Below are positions 46,309 to 56,705 of a stretch of DNA of 57,551 nt, piece by piece. Below the pieces are notes generated by a model. It saw only the letters and a program-made list of their open reading frames with translations. It searched no databases and was not told the DNA's origin. The DNA is from Basidiobolus meristosporus CBS 931.73 (taxonomy: Eukaryota; Basidiobolomycota; Basidiobolomycetes; Basidiobolales; Basidiobolaceae): assembly GCA_002104905.1 (NCBI GenBank), contig MCFE01000563.1, positions 1-57,551 of the forward strand. Reading direction: 5' to 3'. Each line of letters starts with the position of its first letter. Positions within the stretch are counted from its first letter, which is position 1. The translations under genes were made by a program, and so were the position numbers.

Positions 46309-48672
46309 TTATGCAGAGTGAAGAAAATGGTAGGCCTTGTTGATGTTCGTATTCCAGATCTCAGAAACCCTATCAGCGGCAACCGCCCATTCGTGCAACT
46401 CGGGGCTCAAGTCGTTGATCTGTCTGGGCTGGAGCTCGGTGGGGTCAGAGTAGAGATCGTAGTATGCCATTGAGCCATCGTTGAACTTCAGCAGCTTGTG
46501 GGTGCCGTAGCGCAGCGTCGTAGAGAAACCTCCGGGGGTAGCTAGCGACATGGTGATTCGCATGGGGTCGCTGGGCCCAGTGATGCTGGATCCTTCGTAA
46601 TCGAAGGCGCCTTGCTCTGCCTCGGGATCCTCCTTGAGAAGGTTTAGCATCGTCGGCAGGATGTCGAGATTGGTCCAATTGCCAAGGACCAGGTTGGTAG
46701 CGCCGCGTTGATACAGCGTTTGCAAGCGGCCATCTTGCTGTGCTTCGGGGCCATCCTTCTCGATCAGGTTCAGTCGGAACTGTTGCTTTAGATACTCCTG
46801 CACGCCACCGTTCGGCGAGTAGAACATAAGCGGTACATTGAATGCATATTCATACGGGTTTTGATGGGCATGCATGATGTGATGCTCGCGCAGAGAGACT
46901 CCGTGGTCCCCGACAAACATAAAGAGAGTCTCCTGGTAGGTCTTTGGATGGGCCTTCTCGAAGGAGGCCAGGAAGTCCTTCATGAAACCGTCAACATAGC
47001 GAATGCTGTTCAGATAGTCATTCACTGGGCCGTCGGCCTTCTCGAGATAGTCGATCTTGTTCCAGCTCTTCGGCTGGCCGTATGGATGATGCGCAGCGTT
47101 GTTGAGGTGAGTGAGGAAAAAGGGCTTGTTGGCGTCTTTTTGCTCGCCGATCCAGTCCACCATCTTGGGAATGATGATTTCGTCCTCGTATCCAAAGTAA
47201 TTGATTTCCTCGAACTTGCCGTTGGACAGCCTGGGGATATTGTCGTATTGGTCGAGCTCTCCACCGTTGATCAACTGCTTGTCGAGCACGAGGTCGAATC
47301 CGAATTTCTGCATTAGATTCCTTTGGTTGTCGAAGCCGCCGTCGGATGTTTGGAAATAGGCTGAGCCGTAGTCGGAGTGCTTCTTAAGAAGCTCTGGCAA
47401 GCATGTTTGGTAGAAGGGGTGGGTGCGTTCGGAGGCGCCCGGGGTACGAAGTGGCATCATGCCGCAATGGGTGGTTGTGAGTGATTTCAAAGTGTATCCC
47501 GAAAGAGACTTGGTGTATGGCATGTAGAAGCCTCCTCGTCGCATCAAATCCTCGAAAAACGGCGAGATACCGCTCTCGTATCCTTCAGCGCTGCTGGGGT
47601 TGCGAGTTTGGTTACGCTGCTCCTCTCTGAGCTTTGGTTCCAGCCGCTCGGAGAACTCGGAGAAATAGTCGAATGGGACTATATCATTGCGAGTGGTCTC
47701 GAGGATCATGAATACAACGTTCTTGATGGTCGAATTCTGGCTTCTTCGGAGAAAGTCAAAGTCTTGGTCTTGCATTGTCGAGTTTCGTCCGACCCGCATG
47801 CTCGAGAATTTGGTTACAAATTCATTGGTCGCATCGTACTTGAAACCCGTGATATTCAGAGAACCAGCATTCGCAACATGAGGATAAATCAGCATAATAC
47901 AGAGTGCTTTGGCGCCAAAGTTGCTATCGAGCTCTGACCAAGGGGCCGAGGGTCTGATGGTCAAACACAAAACGATGTAAGTTAGGAGGAGGGCAGTCAG
48001 TAGTCCGTATGCGGCGTTTCTCTTGGTCGCGACCAACAAAAGGGTTTCTCTTGACCAAGAGAGCTTGACCACATTTGGAGAATGCTTTGGCTCTGAATAC
48101 AGAGTCTCCTCAAAGAATGCCTCCTCGATCGCAGCGATCTCGTCAAGCTTGTTGTGTACAGGCATGTAGGGCTGACTTGCAGACGTCCTTGACATCTGAT
48201 AGCGCAAGGAGAAGTAGAAGAACAGCCAAAGCGCAAGAAGTCCCAAAGACATGATGACAAGTAAAGGCAGGTCGTGCACAGCCATTCCAGCTTGGGCAGC
48301 AGTAACATTGGCCAGCATGTCGCGCATAGTATACCAGTTGATCAGAGTCTCCGATTCGCGGTAGAACGTGATGGTCATGACGTTCGCCAGGTTGCTCCAA
48401 AGTGCGAGCAGGTACAGCACACCCGAGAAAACCCCACCCAACCACCGCAGCTTCCGAAAGCTCCCGCACAGCTCCATTAAGAACACAATCACCTGCAGGT
48501 ATGCCCAGTCGAAGAAAAGGCTGGAGGGGAACCAGAGAGCATCGCTGGGCTCTCGGCTCAGGTAATCCAAGGCTAACAGTAATTTGCATATGATGCACGA
48601 GATGAAGGTGGCAGAGATGAAGGCCTTTGCGAGAATTGAGATCCGGCCATAAAAGAGAAACAGAATACTCAT
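46309..48672 (-). CDS. Membrane-anchored LtaS-like sulfatase-superfamily enzyme
   Basis: 787 residues, one exon, ATG at 48672. About five hydrophobic segments (roughly 2-33, 52-72, 80-102, 132-157, 219-238) precede a large alkaline-phosphatase/sulfatase-fold domain (~315-775). Likely metal and active-site residues: Glu325 in MILETTRND; Ser397 in SGYTLKSLTT as nucleophile by analogy with the Thr of bacterial LtaS; Asp589-His590 in FVGDHG; and His597/His598 in REHH. There is no CxPxR sulfatase motif, so it should act without formylglycine, perhaps as a phosphotransferase or phosphodiesterase at a membrane. The substrate is unknown. The architecture matches lipoteichoic-acid-synthase-like proteins known from bacteria and some eukaryotes. 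Codon use is GC-rich like the arrestin gene. Confidence 0.9.
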   Translation of the reverse strand: MSILFLFYGRISILAKAFISATFISCIICKLLLALDYLSREPSDALWFPSSLFFDWAYLQVIVFLMELCGSFRKLRWLGGVFSGVLYLLALWSNLANVMTITFYRESETLINWYTMRDMLANVTAAQAGMAVHDLPLLVIMSLGLLALWLFFYFSLRYQMSRTSASQPYMPVHNKLDEIAAIEEAFFEETLYSEPKHSPNVVKLSWSRETLLLVATKRNAAYGLLTALLLTYIVLCLTIRPSAPWSELDSNFGAKALCIMLIYPHVANAGSLNITGFKYDATNEFVTKFSSMRVGRNSTMQDQDFDFLRRSQNSTIKNVVFMILETTRNDIVPFDYFSEFSERLEPKLREEQRNQTRNPSSAEGYESGISPFFEDLMRRGGFYMPYTKSLSGYTLKSLTTTHCGMMPLRTPGASERTHPFYQTCLPELLKKHSDYGSAYFQTSDGGFDNQRNLMQKFGFDLVLDKQLINGGELDQYDNIPRLSNGKFEEINYFGYEDEIIIPKMVDWIGEQKDANKPFFLTHLNNAAHHPYGQPKSWNKIDYLEKADGPVNDYLNSIRYVDGFMKDFLASFEKAHPKTYQETLFMFVGDHGVSLREHHIMHAHQNPYEYAFNVPLMFYSPNGGVQEYLKQQFRLNLIEKDGPEAQQDGRLQTLYQRGATNLVLGNWTNLDILPTMLNLLKEDPEAEQGAFDYEGSSITGPSDPMRITMSLATPGGFSTTLRYGTHKLLKFNDGSMAYYDLYSDPTELQPRQINDLSPELHEWAVAADRVSEIWNTNINKAYHFLHSA

Positions 48673-48700
48673 TGTAGTGGCTATTGGAAATGGGGGATCT

Positions 48701-48712
48701 CCAATTATATAG
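48701..48712 (-). promoter_or_regulatory. TATA-like box of the sulfatase-like gene
   Basis: CTATATAATTGG on the minus strand, 29-40 bp before the ATG. If used, the 5' leader would be very short. Confidence 0.4.
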
Positions 48713-51059
48713 TGAGGGCAGGAAAATGTTTCTGGCGAAGCTTATTGTTGTTACCTTACATAACCTTAAATATGCCTATATCTGAATATAGCATCTCACC
48801 AAACATACGGCCAAACCGTGATTTGGAATCTGTCCCACACATGCTCTCAGGTGCCAAGCAGCCAATAGTCAAATATGGATTGTGGCTAGTTGCAATGTTT
48901 CTATGCGGGCGGCAAGGAACACACACTTGATCCAGGTGCTATGGTGCTGTAGAACCGCTGCTTTCATGCTCCAGCAAGGATACACAGAGTCCTCGCTGGA
49001 TGGGTGTTGCTGTGACACATATTAATGAGATGCTGTTGGACGCGGTTTCCGAAGCCCACTGAATTCCCGTTCCTGGCCACTTGCGGGTGGTTACAAAAAC
49101 CGTGTACTCAATCACATGGTGGACCAATCTACTCCACATGGTACAAGAAATATCTGCCGTATGAAAGCTGTATTGATGCTATTGCTGAATCTTGATTTCC
49201 CATTTGGACGAAGGAATGTCTGTACACACACATCCCCGAAATGGACATTCCTAATTATCCCAATTCAATCCGGTCCAAGTGATCGCTAAAAATAGCCTGA
49301 TTGTGATTCCCGGATAGTTATTCTGACTTTCATCTATCCATCCGCACCGGTGCCTGATGGTTGCCCTCGCTGAACAGAAAATTCCGATAGTATTATGCGC
49401 CAAATTAATCAGTGGACAGGCGCCGATTCCTCAATTGGTCCTGACTCTTGTGATCGAAGTTGGTTCTGTACGAATTTAGAAGGAATTCGAAGGACAGCAA
49501 CCAAATAGCCATAGCAATCAAGACAATCTAGATGCTCCCAATTTGACTTAATACCCCTCCTTCTTGGTGGGGAGAAACCTTAGATGGCGCAAAAGTAGAC
49601 AATACTCCTCGTTTACACACGAATCCTGGATTCATTGTAGCCCACTGCTCAGCCAGGCTACCTTGCCGCCCGCTCGCCCTATGTGGCAACCACTGTCTGC
49701 CGCCTTCCTTCAAGGATGAAGGTGCTCTGACCCCTGTAGGCCACTACTCGTGGTCGAAGTGTGGCATAAGCAAGTAATTAAAGCCCACAAATTACCGCCG
49801 ATTTCCGGTGGTCATCATTGGTCAACTTGTCGCTTATTGCCTCAGCAGAAATCCAGATCTCAACCGAGAGCAATGCATATTGCTAATAACATGCCCAATT
49901 TGCGGAGCCAAATGATGGGGTCATAATTATGTTTACCGAAATTATAGAGATTGCGTGTCCAGAATAAGGAGCCAGCATTTCAATGTATCCCACATTGCAC
50001 CAGCGCTGTATTGGCTGTCGGATAGCTGCACTTGGGTGTTCTTTTGCTCCGGTAACAATAGGTTAACGGCTGAAATGCGCCTTTTAATGACGATCTTATC
50101 CTTGGGTAACATTACCATCCCTCAGTCCAAACCGATCCTCAAAGATTGGGCTGCTGTAGTGCGGGAATGATTATTTCCCACAAACTAAGCTTCAAAAGTA
50201 CACACGCATATATATTCATTTCCGAGTTGCGTGGTTGCACGAGACTCAATATGCCAGCGTTGTCAAGTCACATCGTAAACTTGCTCAGCCAGTTGGTACC
50301 TCGCACCTGAGTGCCGCCTGTGTAACATGTCATTTAAAACTCACGGATATGTTGATGATACTGCAGCAAATAACTCTTGTCATGGATGCCCTCTATTTCA
50401 GTATTCAACATGCATAGCATTACAAACACACATCGGCGTAATATCTATTATATCTATGGTCACTATATTGATTCTTCTAAAGAAAGCTGGTATCGTTTGT
50501 AGTTATAGGATGTATTGATATATCATCTTCGTCTGACTGTAGGATACTGAGTTCATGTTGCGTTTTGGGAGCAACTCCCTCTCGAGCCTCTAGGGCACTC
50601 AAAAAGCAGTAACTTGCAGATGGAGTCAAAGTCGCCCAAAAGCCTCCATAGTAAGAGTTGCTGATTTGATATTCATTCATCAGTTTTCTGACATTCCTAC
50701 CATTAACATATGACTATATGGTGGTGATGTGCACCACTTGCTGCCAGAAACAGTAAAGCTTTCATAATTATTAAGAATGCCAGCTGGCAGGACTTATATA
50801 TGTATTACAATGATAGGACTGCTGCCCTTTTTCATATAAGTTTTTAGTACTGAAGGTACCTTTGTTAGCTTACCCAATCAAGATCCCTTTTGATCAACAG
50901 TAGGCTAATATAGAAGTAATCAGTTGATATTAAACAACACTGGGAAGTGCTGTTTTGTATTCACACTGAGATATCTTCAGTTAGTCACTTGGACCCTCGT
51001 CTACGCTCAATTTCATTTTCTCGTCATGTTTTCGTCAGGACTTGCCGGTAATACTTACG
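48713..51059. other. No recognised gene
   Basis: Mixed composition. Only short frames without domains occur on either strand. No transposon similarity was seen. Confidence 0.4.
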
Positions 51060-51267
51060 CCAAAGCGTCAACTTCCCAGAATGACATGCCTCTCAACATT
51101 GTCTAAAAGACCCCAAGCTTTGCGCGCATGTTTGCAAGGCCTTTTTCGACATATTCCATAGGCTACGAAAATATAAATACAACCTACATTCAAAACCATC
51201 AAGTGAAAGTCACTTAATGTGCATGTTCTCCCGTTCACTTCCCACATGCCCAAAATCCTTGCAACAG
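51060..51267 (+). repeat. Ancient copia LTR remnant
   Basis: The right ~200 bases of a plus-strand copia LTR are recognisable: accccaagctttgcgcgcat, tataaatacaac, tcaagtgaaagtcac and the end ccttgcaaca. It is strongly diverged and retains CG dinucleotides absent from young copies. Confidence 0.7.
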
Positions 51268-51447
51268 GAGGGAGTAACCATGACCAGAACAAGAGACCAA
51301 CTACAAATGCGCAAATGAAAGCAATTAAGTTTTTGTATTGGTCAGGCTAGTATCGCATGTTATCAGGTTCATTAGTCACAACAACCTATCAACCGTCACA
51401 CCATAGTCCACTTAACAAGTATACAAACAGCCAGTTCGGCACCCAAT

Positions 51448-51481
<34 letters not shown>

Positions 51482-52828
51482 TATTTGCCAAAATCTTGGT
51501 GGTTAATTCTTTGGAATAGAGGAGGTACTGCAAGAGAAGTCCCCGGGTCACAAAATCAGCTTTCAACTTCGCACGAACATTCCTAAGATTAATCTCACTA
51601 TCTTAGCTGAATTTGGCCATCAAAGAAGTGTAATCTGAATTGTGCGGAAAATTCCATAAAAGAAATAGAATTCCGTCTGCAGTAAGAAGTAACGTGAATA
51701 AGGAAATGTAAACACGAGAATGGCATTACTGTATGGGTTTGATCCAGCTGTAACAAGACAATACAATGGATTCTGATGCTGTTGCGGATGGGCAAATTGC
51801 AGTAGAGAGTGCCGACCAGAAGATGGTTAGAAAATATATGACCGGTAAGGCGGCACCTTGTAATAATGCATAGCAGCTTAGGCATCACACTAAAATTGCG
51901 ATGTAATTGGTATTAGCCAGTTTGATTGATTGGCCAGAACGCCCCATATTAGATGTGCTTTCGGTGCTCTCCCAGCTCTCACTGGAAGCTTCATTCAATG
52001 GAAATCTGCCGTTGGATCATCAATCTCATCATTATCAAATCTGAATACAGTAGGTAGTATAGTTTTTACTGACTATCTCTCACAAGCTTGGAGATTAATA
52101 ATCAATATCTGGCTTCGGGCGACATTAGCAATGTATAGAATTCAATGCAGCGGTGATTGAACAATAGTCGATAAGTATATCATGTATCAATTTCCATCAA
52201 TATATTGCCTGAAATGACCGTGTGGTGTGCTGGGGTAGCTGGTATATTGGCAATCGTATTGAATTGTCTATCACAAATAGGATTTATTTCGGACTCCAAG
52301 CAGATGAAACGAACTTCAGCGCCTGTGATAATCAAATATCCAGCTCTGGTAATTGTGTCATACCAAGTGGAATTGCTCAATTTAGTGAAAGTATTCGGAG
52401 ATTTTTCCTCGGTAGCCCATAAGTATTACACAGTGACACCACGTATTTGCACCCTCAACAACTGCAAAGATTATATCTGTGAATAACTTAAAAAATGCTT
52501 GAGAAGTTGTGTGTCAATTGTAGCTTGTTACGGATGAGTTTGGAGATTTCGGTAACTTTCAGAATTTTGACTCTTTTGTTCTAGAAAATAAGCATTTAGT
52601 CCATAGATAAGAAGGCTCTGTAACTGGGATGATTCAGTAACAGGGCAATATAGCAACCTGTGCAAAGCTTGGGGTCATTTGTATAAACATAAAAGCTTAG
52701 CTCTTATCAGGAAATTTTCACAATCCTGTATAATGGTTAATAACCAAATGTAATTTCAATTTGAGATTAGCAATCAAGACAAATAGGAATTGAGCATTCA
52801 GATGCTGGGCTATTTACTTCAATCAGGC
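51268..52828. other. No recognised gene; AT microsatellite
   Basis: It holds an AT dinucleotide tract (51446-51484, one G interruption) and AT-rich unassigned DNA. A short stretch near 52660 vaguely recalls the copia LTR but does not extend. Confidence 0.4.
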
Positions 52829-53012
52829 TGAGGGGGGGAGACAGTCACAAACAGGTGAGAACTTTATTTGAGTTGACACAAAGAAGCCAGCGGTACTCTT
52901 GTAACTTAGATACAAGAGTGTGTAGCTGAGGGGAATTGGCAGGTAAGTTAATAAGTGTCAACAATAGCTCTTCAGTGCTGCAGATACTGTTCTGTGGGAA
53001 GGGGAGAGGGTA
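52829..53012 (-). mobile_element. Telomere-attached unit T1
   Basis: The plus strand begins with A and seven G, then a near-hairpin TCACA-AACA-GGTGA (52845-52858), TTTATT (AATAAA in sense) and aaagaagcca. The sense strand is minus, so this is a retroelement 3' end facing the centromere. The body matches T5 (tacaagagtgtgtagctgag). It is not coding. Its outer end runs into telomere-like repeats. Confidence 0.75.
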
Positions 53013-53026
53013 AGGTTAGGGTTGGG
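53013..53026 (+). repeat. Interstitial telomeric repeat
   Basis: AGGTTAGGGTTGGG, about two telomere units in the same orientation as the chromosome end, between T1 and a copia fragment. Evidence of a former chromosome end or a telomeric join. Confidence 0.65.
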
Positions 53027-53425
53027 CAATTCCAGGCTCCTGGTGATTGTCTGAGACCATGTAGAGATTTTTTACATTTGCAGACCAAATGGGGGTTATC
53101 TTGGTCAACAAACCCATCAGGCTGGTCCATATACATGTCCTCATCAAGTTCTCCATGCAAAAATGCAATTTTTACATCCATTTGATGAATAAAAAACTTA
53201 CATTTGGCTGCAATAGCCAATATCATTCTGATGGAACTAAACTTGGCTACCAGTGCAAATGTCTCAGTATATTCAAGTGCTTTTGTTTGAGAGTATCCTT
53301 TGGCCACAAGTTTTACTTTGTATTGTGCAATTGTACCATCAGCCTTGTATTTTGTCTTAAAGACCTATCTGCATCCAACTGATATTTGGTTGATTGGTAA
53401 TTTGACCAAGTCCCAAGTTTGATTT
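53027..53425 (-). pseudogene. Copia VI fragment (reverse transcriptase)
   Basis: The minus-strand frame covers the copia reverse transcriptase N-half, with AKGYSQTKALEYTETFALVA and FIHQMDVKIAFLHGELDED. Cut on both sides: telomere-like repeats on the left, the T2 tail on the right. Sister copies continue gattttcc where this one reads gatttaggggg. Confidence 0.88.
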
Positions 53426-53927
53426 AGGGGGAGGGAAAGTCACCAAGTAGGTGAAATTCTTATTTGAGTCAAGAACTAATATAAGTACAAATAAACTAGT
53501 CAACTAAAAAGTCTAGAACCTCTCTAATAAGTAATCTAATTTATATTTTGTTTCATCTCTAATGTTTGTTTCAATAAGGTAAAGCTCATCAGGGGTAAAT
53601 ATAAAACTCAAGGGTTTGGGAGGAAGTACAAATTGTAGATGTTTCCAATCAATATAATCTAAGAGGGGAACCCAGCCTGGGCTTAGGTGTAGTAACAAAG
53701 GTGTGTGGACTTGTAAGTAGCTCTGCCACATAGATCTTAGTTGGTCCTGTGCTAGTAGTCTTGGTTTCTCAGCTTTTCAAAGTTTTGAAGCAAGTTCTGT
53801 TACTACAACAGAGCCAACCAGGGTGTACTAGCAGGAAGATTTCAGAGAGGAGTTAGATTTAAGCCATTGTTTGATGGAGGGGCTATGTGATTTCTGAAGC
53901 TTAAACAGGAAGGAAGGACAGCAATAA
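53424..53927 (-). mobile_element. Telomere-attached unit T2
   Basis: It starts TTTAGGGGGAGGG on the plus strand, followed by hairpin TCACC-AAGTA-GGTGA (53440-53454) and CTTATT. A minus-strand reading frame ends 88 bp inside. The unit is interrupted on its right by the copia III LTR. Confidence 0.75.
53513..53790 (-). pseudogene. C-terminal part of an unrecognised T2 protein
   Basis: The minus-strand frame is open from just after a TGA (~53790) to the stop at 53513. It ends FTPDELYLIETNIRDETKYK and LDYLLERF. The IExxIRDxxKxK end resembles the end of the T3/T4 protein (FDIEDIRDTAKSKFIL), and both stops lie 85-100 bp from the junction. No family is recognised. The upstream stop suggests decay. 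Confidence 0.5.
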
Positions 53928-55590
53928 TGTTGTAAGAGTCTTGGAGATATTAGAAGTGATTTGGTGTACAAGTAGATTATGTGGTTTTCACTTAATGATT
54001 TATGGAATGGAAAGTAGTATTAATACTTTTACATGGTCTTGGCATGACAAGCACGTAGAATAGGTTAAGAAAGGTCCCATGAACATGTGTGCAAAGTTTG
54101 GGGCTGTTTGGACAACTTTGAGAATTTTCATGTTCTGGGTACCTGGTATTTTGGTGAAAATATTCTAAGTAAATCCCAACAAGGAATTTGGTCAGTATTC
54201 TCTAGGATTTGAAGGTGATGATCTAAGTGACTAAGTTAGGTGAATATTTAGGTGGAATTACAAATTTTTACAACACTCCCACTCAGCTAAATGTTCATAC
54301 TGACTAGTCCTAATTTTGACCTAAGATATTCAAACTTGTCTCTAGCTAATGGTTTGGTAAATATGTCTGCAATCATTTCATCTGTAGGACAGTAAACTAA
54401 GCTAACTAAGTTATTCTCTATAGCTTCATGTATGAAATGATGTCTAATATCTATGTGCTTGGTTCTAGCATGAAAAGTTGGATTTCTACCTAATAGTATA
54501 CATCCTTGATTATCTTGAAATAAAGTAATAGGCGTTTTTTGACATTGGCCTAAATCTGTAAACAGCTTTCTTAACCACATTGCTTCTTTTGTAGCTTCAC
54601 AGGCTGCCATATACTCTGACTCTGTAGTAGAAAGTGCTACGGTTGGTTGCTTTCTTGAATTCCATGAAATTGCTCCTTTACAGTAAAGAAAGGTGTATCC
54701 TGTGGTGGATCTTCTGTCTTCCAAATTTTGTCCCCAATCAGCATCAGAGTATCCCACAAGATCCTGTTCTGAATCCTTATAAGTGTATCTTAAGCAGATA
54801 TCAGCAGTTCCTTTTAGGTATCTAAAAATCCGCTTAACTGCTGCAATATGATCAGATCCATAATTCTGATTATGTTGTCTGACAGCTCCCACTGAATATG
54901 AGATATCTGGACATGTTCCAAGCATGATGTACATCAGACTGCCAACCATAGATTGATAAGGAAAGTCAGGGCTTTCAGATGGCACCAAGCTCTCTTGATT
55001 TGGTTGAGTTTTGACCAAGTTAAGGTTTGTCTCCATTGGGGTAGCTGCCAGTTTACAGTCTTCCATTTTGTACTTCTTTAGTATATCTTGAATATACTTG
55101 GATTGGCTTAGGGTAATAGTCTGGGTACTTCTGTCTATGGAGAACTTAATCCCTAAGTAGTAACTAAGTTCTCCTAGATTGGACATCTTGAACTCCTTAG
55201 ATAGGCTGGATTTAGTCTCTTCCAATGTTTCTAGGTTATTGGTGGCTATAATAAGATCATCCACATATAGAGCCAATAGAACTGGATTTGCTCTATCTGG
55301 CCTATAGTATATACTATAGTCAGCATTACTCCTTTTGAAACTCAAAGATTCCAAATAAGAATCTATCTTGCAATTCCAGGCTCTCGGTGATTGTTTGAGA
55401 CCATATAGTGACTTTTTAAGCTTGCAGACCAAATGGGGGTTATCTTGGTCAACAATCCCATCAGGCTGGTCCATTTACACGTCCTCATCAAGTTCTCCAT
55501 TCAAAAATGCAGTTTTTACATCCATTTGATGAATAAAAAACTTATATTTGGCTGCAATAGCCAATATTAATCTGATGGAATTAAACTTGG
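53928..55590 (-). mobile_element. Copia III, 5'-truncated at a unit junction
   Basis: A complete 3' LTR (53928-54275, 348 bp) and the RT/RNase H half of copia on the minus strand. It ends abruptly at 55590 (aaacttgg), where sister copies continue ctaccgg. Here the sequence goes straight into GTTAGGGGGG of T3. The copy therefore lost its 5' half at a chromosome end or break. Confidence 0.9.
54287..55590 (-). pseudogene. Copia III reverse transcriptase-RNase H
   Basis: A single frame is open from 55474 to 54287. It contains LYVDDLIIATNN, VGYSDADWGQ, KHIDIRHHFIHEAIE and ADIFTKPLARD, without the RNase H frameshifts seen in copia I and II. Upstream to 55590 the same frame reads through FFIHQMDVKTAFLNGEL, with one nonsense codon (Tyr to TAA, near 55475). 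Confidence 0.9.
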
Positions 55591-56400
55591 GTTAGGGGGG
55601 ATGATAATCACCACAGGGTGAAATCTTTATTTAAATTGTAAATAAAGAAGCCAAGTTAGAATATGAATATCTGAGATAAGGTAAACCTACAAGATAAACT
55701 TGGACTTTGCTGTATCCCTGATATCCTCAATATCAAAGTTTAGAGGAGAATGTAGCAAAACTGCTTGTTTGCTGTAGTATTTCTTGAGGAAGTTTGTGAC
55801 TTGAAGGGAAGGAGAGTTTTTCAACAAGCTGGTAAACCTTTTGAGGAGTTCTTTTTCCAGAGAGAATGGTACAAAGAGTGGAATGTCTAAATGATGTCTG
55901 AATATATGCTCTGAGAGCTCCCAATCCAGCATATTTTTGACTTCCTCTGTAAAATCTTCCACAATATCTTTGTCAAGAATGACTTCCAAGAGATCCCTGG
56001 CAATGTGCTGAATGTTAATAATCTTAGGCATATGAATACCTAGGTCCTTGAGGTAGTTTCTTTGTTCTGAAATTGGAAGATAGCCAGCATTTCTGCAATA
56101 GCAAACAGCCCAATTGGCAGTGGGAGGAGTATCAGGGCTGACAGGGAATCTTCTTCTGGTTTTAGGGTGCACTGGCTTAGGTGGCTGTCTTATTGGGAGG
56201 GCAGTGGACTTTGGATGAGCTTGAAGTGCTTGGGAGTATGTCTGAGTATGAATGTCAGGAGTTGCTGGTTGCTGATAGTGTTCAGATTGACTGGAAGAAG
56301 AGCTGGTTGAGGGGTTGCAAGGTAAGGAAGTAGCTGAAAGAGAAGTAGAGAGTGCTGGGTGAAGCTCAGAGAGAGTTTTGAAAAGAACCTGGATCTGGGT
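55591..56400 (-). mobile_element. Telomere-attached unit T3 (longest)
   Basis: The plus strand starts GTTAGGGGGG, then hairpin TCACC-ACAG-GGTGA (55608-55621), TTTATT (55626) and aaagaagcca. The sense strand is minus. 810 bp long, 5'-truncated on the right where the T4 tail begins. Most of it is one open reading frame. Confidence 0.8.
55687..56400 (-). CDS. Unrecognised protein of the telomere-attached element (5'-truncated)
   Basis: The minus-strand frame is open from the truncation point (56400) to the TAG or TAA stop at 55687, about 238 codons with no ATG needed. A start near 56172 would be GTG and is not credible. The N-terminal half is rich in Ser, Pro, Gln and Thr (low complexity). The C-terminal half has WAVCYCRNAGYLPISEQRNY and a charged, leucine-rich region (LDIPLFVPFSLEKELLKRF), ending FDIEDIRDTAKSKFIL. 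I see no reverse transcriptase, APE or restriction-like endonuclease motif. T4 carries the same C-terminus with few changes, mostly substitutions, which hints at coding constraint. It may be the tail of a larger retroelement protein or a separate ORF. Confidence 0.6.
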   Translation of the reverse strand, partial: TQIQVLFKTLSELHPALSTSLSATSLPCNPSTSSSSSQSEHYQQPATPDIHTQTYSQALQAHPKSTALPIRQPPKPVHPKTRRRFPVSPDTPPTANWAVCYCRNAGYLPISEQRNYLKDLGIHMPKIINIQHIARDLLEVILDKDIVEDFTEEVKNMLDWELSEHIFRHHLDIPLFVPFSLEKELLKRFTSLLKNSPSLQVTNFLKKYYSKQAVLLHSPLNFDIEDIRDTAKSKFIL

Positions 56401-56705
56401 TAGGGGGGGATGATAATCACCACAGGGTGAAATCTTTATTTAAATCATAAATAAAGAAGCCAAATTTGAATATGAATAGTTGAGATGCAGAAAGCCTACA
56501 AGATAAACTTGGACTTTGCTGTATCCCAAATATCCTCAATATTGAAGTCTAGAGGAGAATGTAGCAAAACTGCTTGTTCACTGTAGTATTTCTTGAGGAA
56601 GTTTGTGACTTGAAGGGAAGGAGAGTTTTTCAATAAGCTGGTAAACCTTTTGAGGAGTTCTTTTTCCAGAGAGAATGGTACAAAGAGTGGAATGTCCAAA
56701 TGATG
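56399..56705 (-). mobile_element. Telomere-attached unit T4
   Basis: The plus strand reads GGGTTA then seven G at the join, then hairpin TCACC-ACAG-GGTGA (56417-56430). It is ~95% similar by eye to the first 300 bp of T3 and carries the last 67 codons of the same frame (56699-56496). Truncated at aaatgatg, where T5 begins. Confidence 0.8.

Noticed and set aside
46861-47316. 151-codon plus-strand frame
   Set aside because: Shadow of the sulfatase-like gene on the other strand. No domain.
52655-52700. Another copia LTR remnant
   Set aside because: About 25 bases resemble the LTR (gtgcaaagcttggggt) but the similarity does not extend on either side.
55687-56400. Restriction-like endonuclease or zinc-knuckle domain in the T3 protein
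   Set aside because: Only a CYC pair is present. I found no CCHC spacing and no PD-(D/E)xK-like arrangement.
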